The notes below the pieces were generated by a model. It was not told where the DNA came from, did no database searches, and saw nothing but the letters and a program-made list of their open reading frames with translations. The translations under genes and the position numbers were made by a program. Shown in pieces: positions 1-9,572 of a DNA stretch of 64,000 nt. How positions within the stretch are numbered: position 1 is the first letter of the stretch; each line of letters opens with the position of its first letter. The stretch is from an uncultured Eubacteriales bacterium (GTDB lineage Bacteria; Bacillota; Clostridia; Oscillospirales; Acutalibacteraceae), in contig CAKSGV010000005.1 in NCBI GenBank assembly GCA_934454845.1, forward strand, positions 1-64,000, given 5' to 3'.

Positions 1-35
1 GGGTCAAGCTGCACATAGGGTCTGCTGCTTCTCAT
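1..35 (-). CDS. Start of a minus-strand ICE gene, truncated by the window edge
   Basis: An ATG at 33-35 on the minus strand opens a frame reading MRSSRPYVQLDP before the window ends. A GGAGGT motif sits 11 bases upstream, slightly far but usable. It lies downstream of the terminator at 60-101, where the next ICE gene would be expected. Too short to identify. Confidence 0.4.
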   Translation of the reverse strand, partial: MRSSRPYVQLD

Positions 36-59
36 TCAATCAAATCACCTCCAGAAATA

Positions 60-101
60 GAAAAAGCCGAGTGATTTTCGTTAAGTGAAAACCACTCGGC
101 T
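60..101 (-). terminator. Rho-independent terminator after the 109-aa ICE gene
   Basis: The arms AGCCGAGTG (65-73) and CACTCGGCT (93-101) pair. The stem continues with TTTTC/GAAAA after one mismatch and closes on a 7-base loop. On the minus strand it is followed by a run of T (positions 65-61). It separates the gene at 146-475 from the one starting at 35. Confidence 0.8.
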
Positions 102-145
102 ATGTAAAAGCGGCATCAGCTTTTTGCCAATGCCGCCGTTCTCGG

Positions 146-475
146 TTATAAAATGCCTGCCTTTTTCAGATAACCCACGCTGTCATAGCAGCCTCGGAAA
201 TAAATTGCTTCCTGCTGCATATCGCAGAGCCTCGCCCGAAGCTCCAGAATTTCTATCAGCGCCGTACATTCCTGCTCGGATAAATCGCTTGATTTCTCCG
301 TATCGAACACCGCCATTACTTTCGGATACTGCCTGTAAAGGCTCTCTATCTTTTCCTCTATGGAACGGTATTCGGAATTGGTTTCTCTCAGCTTGGATAT
401 AACGGAGCTTAGATACTCCTCGAAAATATTGCTGTGCGCATCGACAAAGGTTTCAAATTTGAAATTATCAAGCAC
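146..475 (-). CDS. Conserved ICE hypothetical protein, 109 aa
   Basis: A small, soluble, mostly helical acidic protein with no signal peptide or membrane segment; it contains charged heptad-like stretches (for example RSIEEKIESLYRQY) that could form a coiled coil. The in-frame GTG at 484 overlaps the Shine-Dalgarno GGAGG, so the GTG at 475, eight bases downstream of it, is the likely start. It resembles small proteins (possibly DUF6664) that accompany the giant helicase in Tn1549-like elements, but this is from memory. It lies 78 bp downstream of the helicase gene and ends at a terminator, so it is probably the last gene of that transcript. Function unknown. Confidence 0.75.
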   Translation of the reverse strand: MLDNFKFETFVDAHSNIFEEYLSSVISKLRETNSEYRSIEEKIESLYRQYPKVMAVFDTEKSSDLSEQECTALIEILELRARLCDMQQEAIYFRGCYDSVGYLKKAGIL

Positions 476-553
476 GGTTTTCACCTCCGATTTTAATACT
501 TCTTGTACCTATTATACTGCCCCAAAAAGGTCATTACAAATATACAAACAGCA

Positions 554-3500
554 TTATCTCTCTCGATTTGCACATTTTCTTTCGGGTTGTCTCTCGCTCT
601 GGTCTGGCTCTGTATCCATAACGGAACGGTCTTTCTCATTCAGATTAAGCTCGATATTGAGAGCGTTCAGTCGTTCCGTCTTTTCCCGCAGCTCATCTTC
701 AAAGGCAAAAGGCTTTTCAACCTCCGCTTTTGCGGTTTGTAGCTGTTCAATGGTTTCCGTCCGCTTTGTCCTTGCAACCTCCAATTTTATAGGGATTTTC
801 GCAAGCTCATTTTCAATTCGGGTCAGATTGCCGAGCGCATCGCTGCCTAATTCTACCTTGTGCTTTGCTTTCCCACAAAGGTTTAGGCAGTAATGGGTGT
901 TGAGCGTATCATAATAAACCTCCATTCTAAAGCCACGGTAGCTGCCGATTTCCACGGGATTGGCAAGAGTGCTTTCCTTGCAGACGGCAAGGAGCATTTC
1001 GCCTGCGGCTGCTTTTTCGGTGTAGGTCACGCCTTTTAGGGTCATCGGGCAGAACTTATCCTCGCCCTGCGGCTTGTGCTGTTCAGCAAGAGCCGTGTCG
1101 CTTTCATAGCCTGCGATGCGTTCCTCATACTCCTTTATGGTCTGCGGATAGAATTTGAGTATCCTATCCTCAAGGTCGTAATGCTCGGAGAGATAGCTTT
1201 GTTTGAGTACACGCAGCTTCGATACCTGTATATCCAAGTCCATTTTCTCCTTGAAACGCTCATCGCCTGTAGCAAGCATTTTGACCTCGGCAAAGGACAG
1301 CGCAACCTCGTCCACATCTTCGGCAGAACGGACGGGGCTTTTGCTCGTCATTATCTGGCTGATAAATTTCTGCTTGCTCTCTACCAACTGATAGAGGTAG
1401 GCGTCAAAGGTCTGCTCGGTAACATAGCGATAGACCTCAACCTCTGGGAACATATTGCCTTGCCGTTCAATGCGCCCTTGCCGCTGTTCAAGGTCGCTCG
1501 GTCGCCACGGACAGTCCAAATTATGAATGGCTTTGAGCCTGTCCTGCACATTCGTACCTGCACCCATTTTCGGAGTAGAGCCTAAAAGAACACGCACTTC
1601 GCCGCTTCTGACCTTTGCAAACAGCTCCTTTTTCTGTGCGTCGGTAGTCGCTTCGTGAATAAAGCGTATCTGCTCCGCAGGGATACCCCTGTCGGTCAAC
1701 TTTGTTCGTATATCGTCGTACACATTGAAAGTGCCGTCGTTTTTGGGCGTTGACAGGTCGCAGAATACAAGCTGCGTCGCCCGTGTGTCGGCGTTTTCCG
1801 CCCAGATACGGTACACATTATCCACGCAGGCGTTGACCTTACTGTTTTCAAAGTCTGGCAGCATCGGGTCGATAAGCCTTTGGTCGAGTGCCAATTTTCG
1901 CCCGTCATTTGTAATTTTCAGCATATTGTCGATATACGGCTCTACAAGTCTGTCACGGACTTTCTCGGCTCTCTTTGCGAGGGAAGCGACCATTTCCGTT
2001 TGAATTTCGCTCGGAGCGACCTTGATATTGCGATAATTGACCTTTGGCACGGGGAGCTTCAGCATATCGGCGGTCTGAATGTCGGCTACCTCACGGAACA
2101 TCTGCATCAGCTCTGGCAGGTTGTGAAACTTGGCAAACCTTGTTTTCGGGCGGTAACTTGACCCCTCTGGGGCAAGCTCCAACGCCGTTATGGTTTCTCC
2201 GAAAGTAGAAGCCCAACTGTCAAAATGCTGCAAGCCATTCCGTACCAGAGTGTCGTACTGCAAATATCTCTGCACCGAGTATAACTCTACCATAGAATTG
2301 CTGACGGGTGTACCTGTTGCGAAAATCGTTCCTCGGTTGCCCGTGATTTCGTCCAGATAGCGGCACTTCATAAAGAGGTCGCTTGACTTCTGGGCTTCGG
2401 TCTGGGCAATGCCGCCCACTCTGCGCATCTTGGTGTAGAGGTATAAATTCTTGTAAAAATGGCTCTCGTCAATGAACAGGCGGTCAACGCCGAGCTGTTC
2501 AAAGTCGATTACCGTATCCTTGCGCTTGGTATCATTGAGTTTGTCGAGCTTTGCCTTGATACTCTTGCGGGTTTTCATAAGCTGCTTGACCGTGAATTGT
2601 TCGCCTTTGGAAGCCTGCACATCTTCGATACCACGTTCTATATCAAAGAGCTGCTTTTCCAACTGCATTTTCTGTCGTTCCACGCTCATCGGGATTTTTT
2701 CAAACTGACTGTGCCCGATAATGACCGCATCGTAGTCGCCCGTAGCAATGCGCCCGCAGAATTTCTTGCGGTTGCCCGTTTCAAAATCCTGCTTGGTCGT
2801 AACAAGGATATTGGCGCTCGGATAGAGCCGCAGATATTCGGAAGCCCACTGACCGACAAGGTGATTGGGAACGACAAACATTGATTTCTGGCATAGTCCG
2901 AGCCGTTTGCTTTCCTGTGCAGCCGCTACCATTTCAAAGGTCTTGCCTGCGCCTACCTTGTGGGCAAGGAGCGTATTGCCGCCGTAAAGGATATGAGCAA
3001 TAGCGTTTACTTGGTGCGGTCTTAATGTGATTTCTGGGCTGATACCTCCGAAAGTGATATGGCTGCCGTCGTACTCACGGGGACGGATACAGTTAAAAGT
3101 GTCATTGTAATAACGAACAAGGCGGTTTCGCCGTTCTGGGTCTTTCCATATCCAATCCGCAAACGCCTGCTTGATAGCTTCCTGCTTTGCCTGTGCCGCC
3201 GTTGTTTCCTTTGCGTTGAACACCGCTTTCTTGTTGCCGTGTTCATCATACACATAGTCAAAGATACTGACATCACGCAGGTTCAGAGTATCCTCAATGA
3301 TGCGGTAGGCGGAAGCCCTCTTTGTTCCGTAGGTGCTGTTTGCCTTGACATTATCGAAGTCGGAACTTTTGTTTTCAATAAACCAATCACCGTTAAACTC
3401 GGTGTATCGCACCTTGATTTTTCCTCTGGCGTACTGCGACGGGGCAAGCAGCTCCATAACAAACTGCTGAATATCCTCCTGCGGTATCCAAGTCGTTCCC

Positions 3501-6500
3501 AGACGAACAGAGATTTCGGCAGCGGACAGGTCTTTCGGAATGACCTGTTTTAAGGCTTCCACATTGACTGCAAGCTCTGGGTCATCCTTTGCCGCCGCCT
3601 GTGCAATAATGAGCTTTGTGCGGACATTGCCCGACAGATACTCGTCTGCGGCTGCATAGGAAACAGGCTCAGAGTTTGGCACTTTGAAGATAACTCCGTG
3701 CAAATCCTTAACGAGCTCGACTTGCGTTTTGCCCGTAAGCTGTTCCATATAGGGCAAATCAACACGAGCTTTCTCTCCGATGGATAGGGCGAGGGCTTCG
3801 CTCGATGTTTCAACCGAGGTTACTTCACGGTGCGGCTTGATAGTCCGCTTTGTGAACATATCTGCTTTCCGCTTGAAATTGCCCTCGTCATCAAGCACTT
3901 CCAGAGAACACAAAAGAAAATAGCTCTCGTCCGACGCAAAGGCAAGATAATTCCCTCGGCTGTTGATAAGACCGTATTTCTCGGTATAGCTGTCGTACAG
4001 ACGGTTTAGGTTTTCCTGCTCGGTGCGTATCATTTCCTCTGGATAATCCTCGGTCTGATACTCAATGAGCCTGCGTACACAATCCCGTATTTCAATAAGT
4101 CCCTTGATACGATTTTCCGCCGTCATTGATACGGTGGCAGGGGTCATACGGTCATTCTCTCGGAAATAAACCTTGCCGTCTACCAGAGCAAATGAGAAAT
4201 TGCGTACATTCGGGTCGGCGGGAATGGATGTGTCCTGTTCGTCGGAGATTTGGTCTATCTCATTGTCAAGCTCTGTGATTTCACCGCTTATCTTTTGAAC
4301 GGCGTCGTTAAGCAGCTCGGACAGAGATTTATCCTCATAGGCTTTGCAGGCAGGCTCTGATTTTCCGAAGCGTGTGCTTTCAAGCCGCATTTGTCCAAGC
4401 ACCATTTCTGGATGCTGAACAAAATAGCTGTTCATTGTAACGCCGTTTTCGTCCGTGTCCAAATAGACCCAATCTGGCTCAACATCAATCACACGGTCAC
4501 GCTTTTGCAGAATGAGAATATCGCTTGTGACCTCTGTGCCTGCGTTGGCACGGAATGTGTTGTCTGGCAGACGGATTGCGCCTAACAGCTCGGCTCTCTG
4601 GGCAATATATTTTCTTACCTCTGGGCTTGCTTTGTCCATTGTTCCCTTAGAGGTAATGAACATCACAACGCCGCCGGCACGGACTTTATCAAGCGCCTTT
4701 GCGAAAAAGTAATCGTGTATGAGGAACTTCTGGGCATTGTATCGGCTGTCGTTCACACGGATTTCTCCAAAAGGCACATTACCGATAACCACATCAAAAT
4801 GGTCGTCTGGAAGCTTTGTTTGCTCAAAGCCCTCTATGGCAATATTGGCTTTCTGGTAGAGCTGCTTTGCTATTTTACCTGTCAGCGGGTCTAACTCTAT
4901 GCCGTGGAGCTTTGAGCCTGCCATATTTTCGGGCAGCAAACCGAAAAAATTGCCTGTGCCGCAGGAAGGCTCCAAGATATTACCCTGTGAGAAGCCCAAG
5001 CGGTCGAGCACTTCGTACATTGCCTTGATAACAACGGGCGGCGTATAAAAGGCGGTCAGCGTTGACTCCATAGCGGCGTTGTATTCCTCTGGGGATAGGG
5101 TCGCATACAGCTCCTTAAACTCATCAGCCCAAGCCGCATTGTGTTCGTCAAACGCCATAGACAAACCGCCCCAACCAACATACCGAGATAGGATTTCCTG
5201 TTCTTCGGGCGTGGCAAGGCGGTTTTCGATTTCAAGCTCGTGCAGAAGATTGATAGCCGCCATATTGTTGCGGAACTTTTCTTTTGCTCCGCCTACGCCG
5301 AGTGTGTCATCGGTAATGCGGAAATTGTGACGGTCAGCAGATAAAGCGGCTGGAGCTTCCGTCTTTTCTTCGGGCGGTAATTCGGCGTTTGCCTGTTCTA
5401 AAATGCTTCGGATATAGCCGATTTTCTCCACTCGGTTAATCGGGAAGCCTGTGCTGTTCTGAAAAGTGATGTCACGCAGGGATACATCGCCGCTTATCCT
5501 GCCGACGCTCTCCACAACATATTTGCGGTTGTCTATCGTGATTTCTTTGCCGATAAGGTCGGCGTTGTCCTGTGTGGGAACGGGATCTAAACCTTGTTTA
5601 GCCCGTTCCACATACAACCATTCCTCGGCTTCTTTGTCGGCAACCGCTTTCTTGACTGCCGCCAAGCCCTCATTTGCTGCTTCCTCTGTGGGATAGGTCA
5701 GGATTTTACCGTAATCATCGGCGTAATATTTCTCTCGGACATTATCCCAGATAGCATAAACATCTTCGGGGTCGGGGAACGCATCCGAGGTCATTAAAAT
5801 CTCAAAGCGTTCCTCTTGAGGCTCGGATTCATATTCCGAAGCAACCTTTTCCGCATAGGCAATCATCTCATCTGCCGCAGACGCTCGTTCTGGTTCTTCG
5901 GATTTCCTGTACCAGTCACTTTCGGTAGCCATAATCTCGGCAAGGAGCTTTTCGTCCTCTGGCGTCAGCTCGGTATTCTGCTCCAAGAACGGGATAAACA
6001 CATCACGCCCCAAGCGCAGACTATCCATCCGTTCTCGGTAATAATCCTCGCCCTGTCGCTTCCATTCGGGGATAAACGGGCATTGCGGCGACAGGCAGTA
6101 ATCATAATAATTCCTGATATGGGCGATAAGGTCGCCCTCGCCGTCGCCAATATCAAAGCGCCCCTCATAGTGAAAGTCCTCGCCGCCGACGGTGGCGGTA
6201 ATCTCAAAATCCGTCTTGTGATACCAACCGATTTCCTTGCTTTCACGCTCTCGGTGCTGCTTTTCGTCCAGAACACCAAGCAGCTTGTTTCCAAGGGCAA
6301 AGCTCAAATCCGTATAACGGTCATTAAGCTGCCTGTCGTAAAAAGCAGGGTGTTCGGAAAAGCCGATAGAAAACTGTATTCCGTCTGGCTTTTTCTCGGA
6401 CGGCGCTTCTGTCCGCTGCTTCTCGGTCACGACAACTTTCAGATGGTCGTTTGCGGGATTTTCCTTGAGCTTTTCCTCAAAATCCTCTCGGCTGTATTCC

Positions 6501-8605
6501 TTGCCGAACAACGGAAACTCTGCATTTCGGAGCGACACGGCGTTTTCGTCAAAATCTGTGATTTCGTACTTATCTGCACCGATATACACCACATCGCCCT
6601 CGTTGTAGAGATAGCGAAGCGGATACAGCTCCCGCAATTCTTCGGAAAATTTCCACGCATTGCTGCGGCTGAAAACCGATGTTGTTTTCCATTGTATCTG
6701 GGTCAGAAAATCAAGGAGCTGTTGAACGGTAGCGGGGTCGGACAAGTGCTGTTCCATCTGCTCAGCCGTAACATCGGCAAGGTCAGAACGCTCCACATTG
6801 GATAACAGGTCTTTTTCGTACCCGTCCAAGTCACGGATAAAGTCCGACAGTCGCAGGGCAAGGGTATCCCGTTTGTCGGCAGGCGGCAGGTCACGATGAG
6901 CGTCGATAAAACGCTGCCTTGCCATTTTCCTTTGGGCGTCAACCTCATATTGGGGAGCTGACACGCTCTCCAGATAATCGGCATAATGGTCTTTTTCTTT
7001 CGGATTGAGATAGCGGTTTGCCTTTATCAGCTCACGCAAGCGCTTTTCAACCTTAGACCAACTGAGCCGCAGGTCTGGATTTGTATATGACCCGTGCTTT
7101 TCAATGCCGATACCTTTGCCGTCGTGCCATTCGCCGCCGTTTGTTCCGTCGGGGTAAAGGTGCGTTCCGCCGCCTATGCCGTATTCCTTTTTGAGAAAAG
7201 CAATATTACTTTTGCTGTCCTCATATTTCTGAAACTGACGGTAGATACGGTATTTTCCGTCTTGAAAGCCGCTTCCTCTTGTCAGAACAGAGTCTATATC
7301 TTCCTGTGAAACAGCAAAAGCAGAGGATTTTTCGTCCTCTGCTTCAGCTATCATTTCGATTTGTTCCTCTACGGTAGGAAGATTGACCTTGACCTCATCG
7401 GCATTGGCAACGCTTACTTGTAAATCAGCTCGGTCATAATCACTTCCTCCGCTTGGTTGCGGATGTTGTTCATTCTCTGTACCCACTGCATCGGGGCTTT
7501 CTCTTTCAGCTCCTCCGTCACGCCCTGTTCGGCTGAAAGCTGCTTCGTCAGAAGCTCCAACCTCTGGAGAGCCGTCTGCTCTGTCTGATACAGATGCTCG
7601 TTCAGTTTGCCCGATGTCAGCAGATTGAGATAGGTCACTCGCTTGTGCTGTTCCAGATAGCTCCTGTGCATCTGTGCGTATCTGCCAAGCGGAATTTCTT
7701 GCTCGGTCGGTAATGTCAGGTCGGGAATAAGATAATCGCCCTGTCTGCTGTAAGTGATTGCGTTCATTATTTTCGCTCCTTTCGGGTTGTATTCTGCCTA
7801 TATTATATTGGCTTTTGCTTTCTGGTACAAAGGTGCGATTTGCGCCTTTCTCTGCGATTTGCAGATTTTGTATCGCAAGAGAAATTTCCTTGAGAGCCAT
7901 TTCGGAAATGTCGCTTGTGGCAATGCCGAGGGCGTTGATAGTCGCAGGCGTATTGAAATTGATAATGTCCTCAAAATCCTCTCGGTCAAAATGCTCCGTT
8001 GTATCCAGACCGCAGCGGCTCATCAGCATAAATGCAACGCTGTTTGTTACCAAACGCCTGTAACAGACCTCTACATTAAGGTCGTCCAATTCCTCCAAGA
8101 AGCTATCCCTTGTGAAGCCTTTGAGCTGAGAGAAATAGTCTTGCAGATTATCCTCAACGGCGTTCTTTGATGTTTCCATTAGGGCAGAAGCAAGGTCGGT
8201 GCTTTCCGTATTACCAAACCTGTCGGAGAGCCTTTCGACAACAGCCTGCTCGTATCGTCCGTTCATCTGCCATATTGGAACGGGGCGGCTGCCGTAATAT
8301 CCTTCGTGCGTGTCCGAAACATCAAAATAGTATTTAAGGGTATTCCTACGACCCTTCGGGTCGAAAACGGCAATACCCTTACTGTCTTTGTTTACCCAAC
8401 GCTTAAATCGCTTGTTCCAAATGTCAAGCTCTGCAACGGCGATAGCGTCGGGGCGTTGTGCATAGATTAAAAGCTGTTCGTCAAAGCGGCATTTATAGTT
8501 GCGGCAAGCAGCAGCTAAAAAGCTCTGCCACGCCTGCGGATTTTTTGCAACCGCAATACCTGTGCGCCGATACAGCTCCGTAATTAGCTGATACTTCGCA
8601 GCCAT
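554..8605 (-). CDS. Giant DNA N6-adenine methylase / SNF2-type helicase of Tn1549-like ICE, 2,683 aa
   Basis: A multidomain DNA-processing protein of conjugative elements. An N-terminal conserved domain (about 1-250) is followed by a hydrophilic low-complexity linker (about 265-415). A further conserved module lies near 460-520 (FLKKEYGIGGGTHLYPDG). An adenine-specific methylase has its SAM site EPSCGTGNFFG near residue 1,208 and the catalytic-type motif NVPFG slightly downstream. A superfamily 2 helicase has Walker A VGAGKT near 1,880, a DESH box near 2,040, and the C-terminal motif QRQGRIERQGN near 2,375. ATG GCT is preceded by GGAGG at 10 bases. The frame is open throughout, so the gene appears intact. 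By family it probably modifies or remodels element DNA during transfer or against restriction; that role is inferred. Its linker region also encodes TnpV in another frame (7,414-7,767). Confidence 0.93.
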   Translation of the reverse strand: MAAKYQLITELYRRTGIAVAKNPQAWQSFLAAACRNYKCRFDEQLLIYAQRPDAIAVAELDIWNKRFKRWVNKDSKGIAVFDPKGRRNTLKYYFDVSDTHEGYYGSRPVPIWQMNGRYEQAVVERLSDRFGNTESTDLASALMETSKNAVEDNLQDYFSQLKGFTRDSFLEELDDLNVEVCYRRLVTNSVAFMLMSRCGLDTTEHFDREDFEDIINFNTPATINALGIATSDISEMALKEISLAIQNLQIAEKGANRTFVPESKSQYNIGRIQPERSENNERNHLQQTGRLSYSRPDITDRARNSAWQIRTDAQELSGTAQASDLSQSADIGQTERASVSDRADGSPEVGASDEAAFSRTGRDGGAERESPDAVGTENEQHPQPSGGSDYDRADLQVSVANADEVKVNLPTVEEQIEMIAEAEDEKSSAFAVSQEDIDSVLTRGSGFQDGKYRIYRQFQKYEDSKSNIAFLKKEYGIGGGTHLYPDGTNGGEWHDGKGIGIEKHGSYTNPDLRLSWSKVEKRLRELIKANRYLNPKEKDHYADYLESVSAPQYEVDAQRKMARQRFIDAHRDLPPADKRDTLALRLSDFIRDLDGYEKDLLSNVERSDLADVTAEQMEQHLSDPATVQQLLDFLTQIQWKTTSVFSRSNAWKFSEELRELYPLRYLYNEGDVVYIGADKYEITDFDENAVSLRNAEFPLFGKEYSREDFEEKLKENPANDHLKVVVTEKQRTEAPSEKKPDGIQFSIGFSEHPAFYDRQLNDRYTDLSFALGNKLLGVLDEKQHRERESKEIGWYHKTDFEITATVGGEDFHYEGRFDIGDGEGDLIAHIRNYYDYCLSPQCPFIPEWKRQGEDYYRERMDSLRLGRDVFIPFLEQNTELTPEDEKLLAEIMATESDWYRKSEEPERASAADEMIAYAEKVASEYESEPQEERFEILMTSDAFPDPEDVYAIWDNVREKYYADDYGKILTYPTEEAANEGLAAVKKAVADKEAEEWLYVERAKQGLDPVPTQDNADLIGKEITIDNRKYVVESVGRISGDVSLRDITFQNSTGFPINRVEKIGYIRSILEQANAELPPEEKTEAPAALSADRHNFRITDDTLGVGGAKEKFRNNMAAINLLHELEIENRLATPEEQEILSRYVGWGGLSMAFDEHNAAWADEFKELYATLSPEEYNAAMESTLTAFYTPPVVIKAMYEVLDRLGFSQGNILEPSCGTGNFFGLLPENMAGSKLHGIELDPLTGKIAKQLYQKANIAIEGFEQTKLPDDHFDVVIGNVPFGEIRVNDSRYNAQKFLIHDYFFAKALDKVRAGGVVMFITSKGTMDKASPEVRKYIAQRAELLGAIRLPDNTFRANAGTEVTSDILILQKRDRVIDVEPDWVYLDTDENGVTMNSYFVQHPEMVLGQMRLESTRFGKSEPACKAYEDKSLSELLNDAVQKISGEITELDNEIDQISDEQDTSIPADPNVRNFSFALVDGKVYFRENDRMTPATVSMTAENRIKGLIEIRDCVRRLIEYQTEDYPEEMIRTEQENLNRLYDSYTEKYGLINSRGNYLAFASDESYFLLCSLEVLDDEGNFKRKADMFTKRTIKPHREVTSVETSSEALALSIGEKARVDLPYMEQLTGKTQVELVKDLHGVIFKVPNSEPVSYAAADEYLSGNVRTKLIIAQAAAKDDPELAVNVEALKQVIPKDLSAAEISVRLGTTWIPQEDIQQFVMELLAPSQYARGKIKVRYTEFNGDWFIENKSSDFDNVKANSTYGTKRASAYRIIEDTLNLRDVSIFDYVYDEHGNKKAVFNAKETTAAQAKQEAIKQAFADWIWKDPERRNRLVRYYNDTFNCIRPREYDGSHITFGGISPEITLRPHQVNAIAHILYGGNTLLAHKVGAGKTFEMVAAAQESKRLGLCQKSMFVVPNHLVGQWASEYLRLYPSANILVTTKQDFETGNRKKFCGRIATGDYDAVIIGHSQFEKIPMSVERQKMQLEKQLFDIERGIEDVQASKGEQFTVKQLMKTRKSIKAKLDKLNDTKRKDTVIDFEQLGVDRLFIDESHFYKNLYLYTKMRRVGGIAQTEAQKSSDLFMKCRYLDEITGNRGTIFATGTPVSNSMVELYSVQRYLQYDTLVRNGLQHFDSWASTFGETITALELAPEGSSYRPKTRFAKFHNLPELMQMFREVADIQTADMLKLPVPKVNYRNIKVAPSEIQTEMVASLAKRAEKVRDRLVEPYIDNMLKITNDGRKLALDQRLIDPMLPDFENSKVNACVDNVYRIWAENADTRATQLVFCDLSTPKNDGTFNVYDDIRTKLTDRGIPAEQIRFIHEATTDAQKKELFAKVRSGEVRVLLGSTPKMGAGTNVQDRLKAIHNLDCPWRPSDLEQRQGRIERQGNMFPEVEVYRYVTEQTFDAYLYQLVESKQKFISQIMTSKSPVRSAEDVDEVALSFAEVKMLATGDERFKEKMDLDIQVSKLRVLKQSYLSEHYDLEDRILKFYPQTIKEYEERIAGYESDTALAEQHKPQGEDKFCPMTLKGVTYTEKAAAGEMLLAVCKESTLANPVEIGSYRGFRMEVYYDTLNTHYCLNLCGKAKHKVELGSDALGNLTRIENELAKIPIKLEVARTKRTETIEQLQTAKAEVEKPFAFEDELREKTERLNALNIELNLNEKDRSVMDTEPDQSERQPERKCANRER
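7414..7767 (-). CDS. tnpV: TnpV family protein, nested in another frame of the giant helicase gene
   Basis: A complete 117-aa frame on the same strand as, and wholly inside, the helicase gene. Its first base is the second base of a helicase codon. It is recognisable as TnpV, the small transposon-encoded protein of Firmicutes elements: GDYLIPDLTLP near the start, the central IPLGRYAQMHRSYLEQHK, the LTSGKLNEHL segment, MQWVQRMN and a C-terminal ELIYK. A strong ribosome-binding site AAAGGAGC lies 7 bases before the ATG, unlike what chance would put inside a coding region. The protein is predicted helical and cytoplasmic; its function is not established. The overlapped helicase segment (about residues 280-397) is low-complexity linker, consistent with the TnpV frame being the constrained one. 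The family match is strong; expression is inferred. Confidence 0.8.
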   Translation of the reverse strand: MNAITYSRQGDYLIPDLTLPTEQEIPLGRYAQMHRSYLEQHKRVTYLNLLTSGKLNEHLYQTEQTALQRLELLTKQLSAEQGVTEELKEKAPMQWVQRMNNIRNQAEEVIMTELIYK

Positions 8606-8648
8606 TGAATTTGCACCTCCTTATTCTGTTTTTGTTATTCGGTCTGTC

Positions 8649-8858
8649 TTATTCATCGGCAGCACCGCCGAGAAAGGAAATGACCTTGTTCGCTTTAATG
8701 CTCTTTTGCAGGTCGTTGATAAGGGCAATGTCCGCAACCGTGATACCCTGCATAGAGAGAATATCGTCCATAGTCATAGCGGAAATTGCTTTTTCATCGG
8801 TAAAGCCTGCTTCCAAAACCTTGTTCAAGACTTTGACGGCTTTCTGATTAACAGCCAT
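8649..8858 (-). CDS. Small ICE protein, 69 aa, unknown function
   Basis: A short helical protein with a helix-hairpin-helix-like rhythm (MTMDDILSMQGITVADIALINDLQK) and no membrane segment. AAAGGAGG lies 8 bases upstream of the ATG. It lies 43 bp upstream of the giant helicase in the same direction, so the two are likely cotranscribed. I do not recognise a named family. Its conserved position beside the helicase suggests a DNA-processing or regulatory accessory role, which is inference. Confidence 0.75.
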   Translation of the reverse strand: MAVNQKAVKVLNKVLEAGFTDEKAISAMTMDDILSMQGITVADIALINDLQKSIKANKVISFLGGAADE

Positions 8859-8872
8859 ATTGCAATCCTCCT

Positions 8873-9571
8873 TTATCGTTCATAGTCGTTTTTTCTCGGA
8901 GCTTTCTGGGGCGGCTGCTCCGCCTGTTTCGGCTCGTAGGTCGCCCCGTTTTTCTGCATACGCTCGGCAAACTCGCAGATATGAAAAATGTCGTTGCCGA
9001 CCTCGGTATGACATTCATCTATAAAGCGGCAGGAATATTCTCGCTTTTCTCCCCAAGCGTTCGTTACGATTATCCTGCCGCCGTCTGGGATACGGAACAG
9101 CTCTTTATAGTTCGGGTCAATAAATCGAATACCTTGCTCGGCTTTCTGAATGTGCTTATCAAGCCATTCCTTTACAAAGCAGTAGCAGTAAAAATTGTAG
9201 TCGCCCCTTGTGGGGTTGCAGCGCAGCAGATAGGCGTGTTTTTCCGTATCCACACGGAAACCGTACTCTGTGCAATAGCTTCCCTTAAAGGCGCTATCCG
9301 CATACTGCCGTGCATACGCACTCATATCGGAACGGCTTTTCAGCAGACCGTATTTATCGGAGCGCAGAGCATTGATAACCTCGTCAAATTCCGCCTTGAA
9401 CTCGTCCGTTTTCCATTGTGTTCGGGTGTCCGTCCAAGTGGTATAAAAGCCGTATCCAGAGCTGTCAAAATCTCCACGCAGATGACCGATATTGGCGGTC
9501 TGTCCCTCAAGCTGCATACTCTGAGCATAGGTGTATTTCTGCTCGGCAGGGGTTAAGGCTCGTATCTCCAT
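8873..9571 (-). CDS. ICE hypothetical protein, 232 aa
   Basis: A soluble protein beginning MEIRALTPAEQKYTY. Longer upstream extensions of this frame overlap the previous gene and are rejected, because GGGAGG lies 9 bases before this ATG. It is rich in aromatic residues and has a C-terminal basic/Pro tail (APRKNDYER). No catalytic motif is recognised. A similar protein usually accompanies the Tn1549 helicase module (from memory). It starts one base after the stop of the preceding 200-aa gene and ends 14 bp before the 69-aa gene, so it is part of one operon. Confidence 0.75.
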   Translation of the reverse strand: MEIRALTPAEQKYTYAQSMQLEGQTANIGHLRGDFDSSGYGFYTTWTDTRTQWKTDEFKAEFDEVINALRSDKYGLLKSRSDMSAYARQYADSAFKGSYCTEYGFRVDTEKHAYLLRCNPTRGDYNFYCYCFVKEWLDKHIQKAEQGIRFIDPNYKELFRIPDGGRIIVTNAWGEKREYSCRFIDECHTEVGNDIFHICEFAERMQKNGATYEPKQAEQPPQKAPRKNDYER

Positions 9572-9572
9572 A

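Noticed and set aside
5816..6805. 329-aa plus-strand open frame opposite the giant helicase gene
   Set aside because: No ribosome-binding site, no family features, hydrophobic random composition; it is the mirror of the well-supported minus-strand coding frame. The same applies to the long plus-strand frames at 12,071-12,859 and 12,878-13,687 opposite the adhesin.
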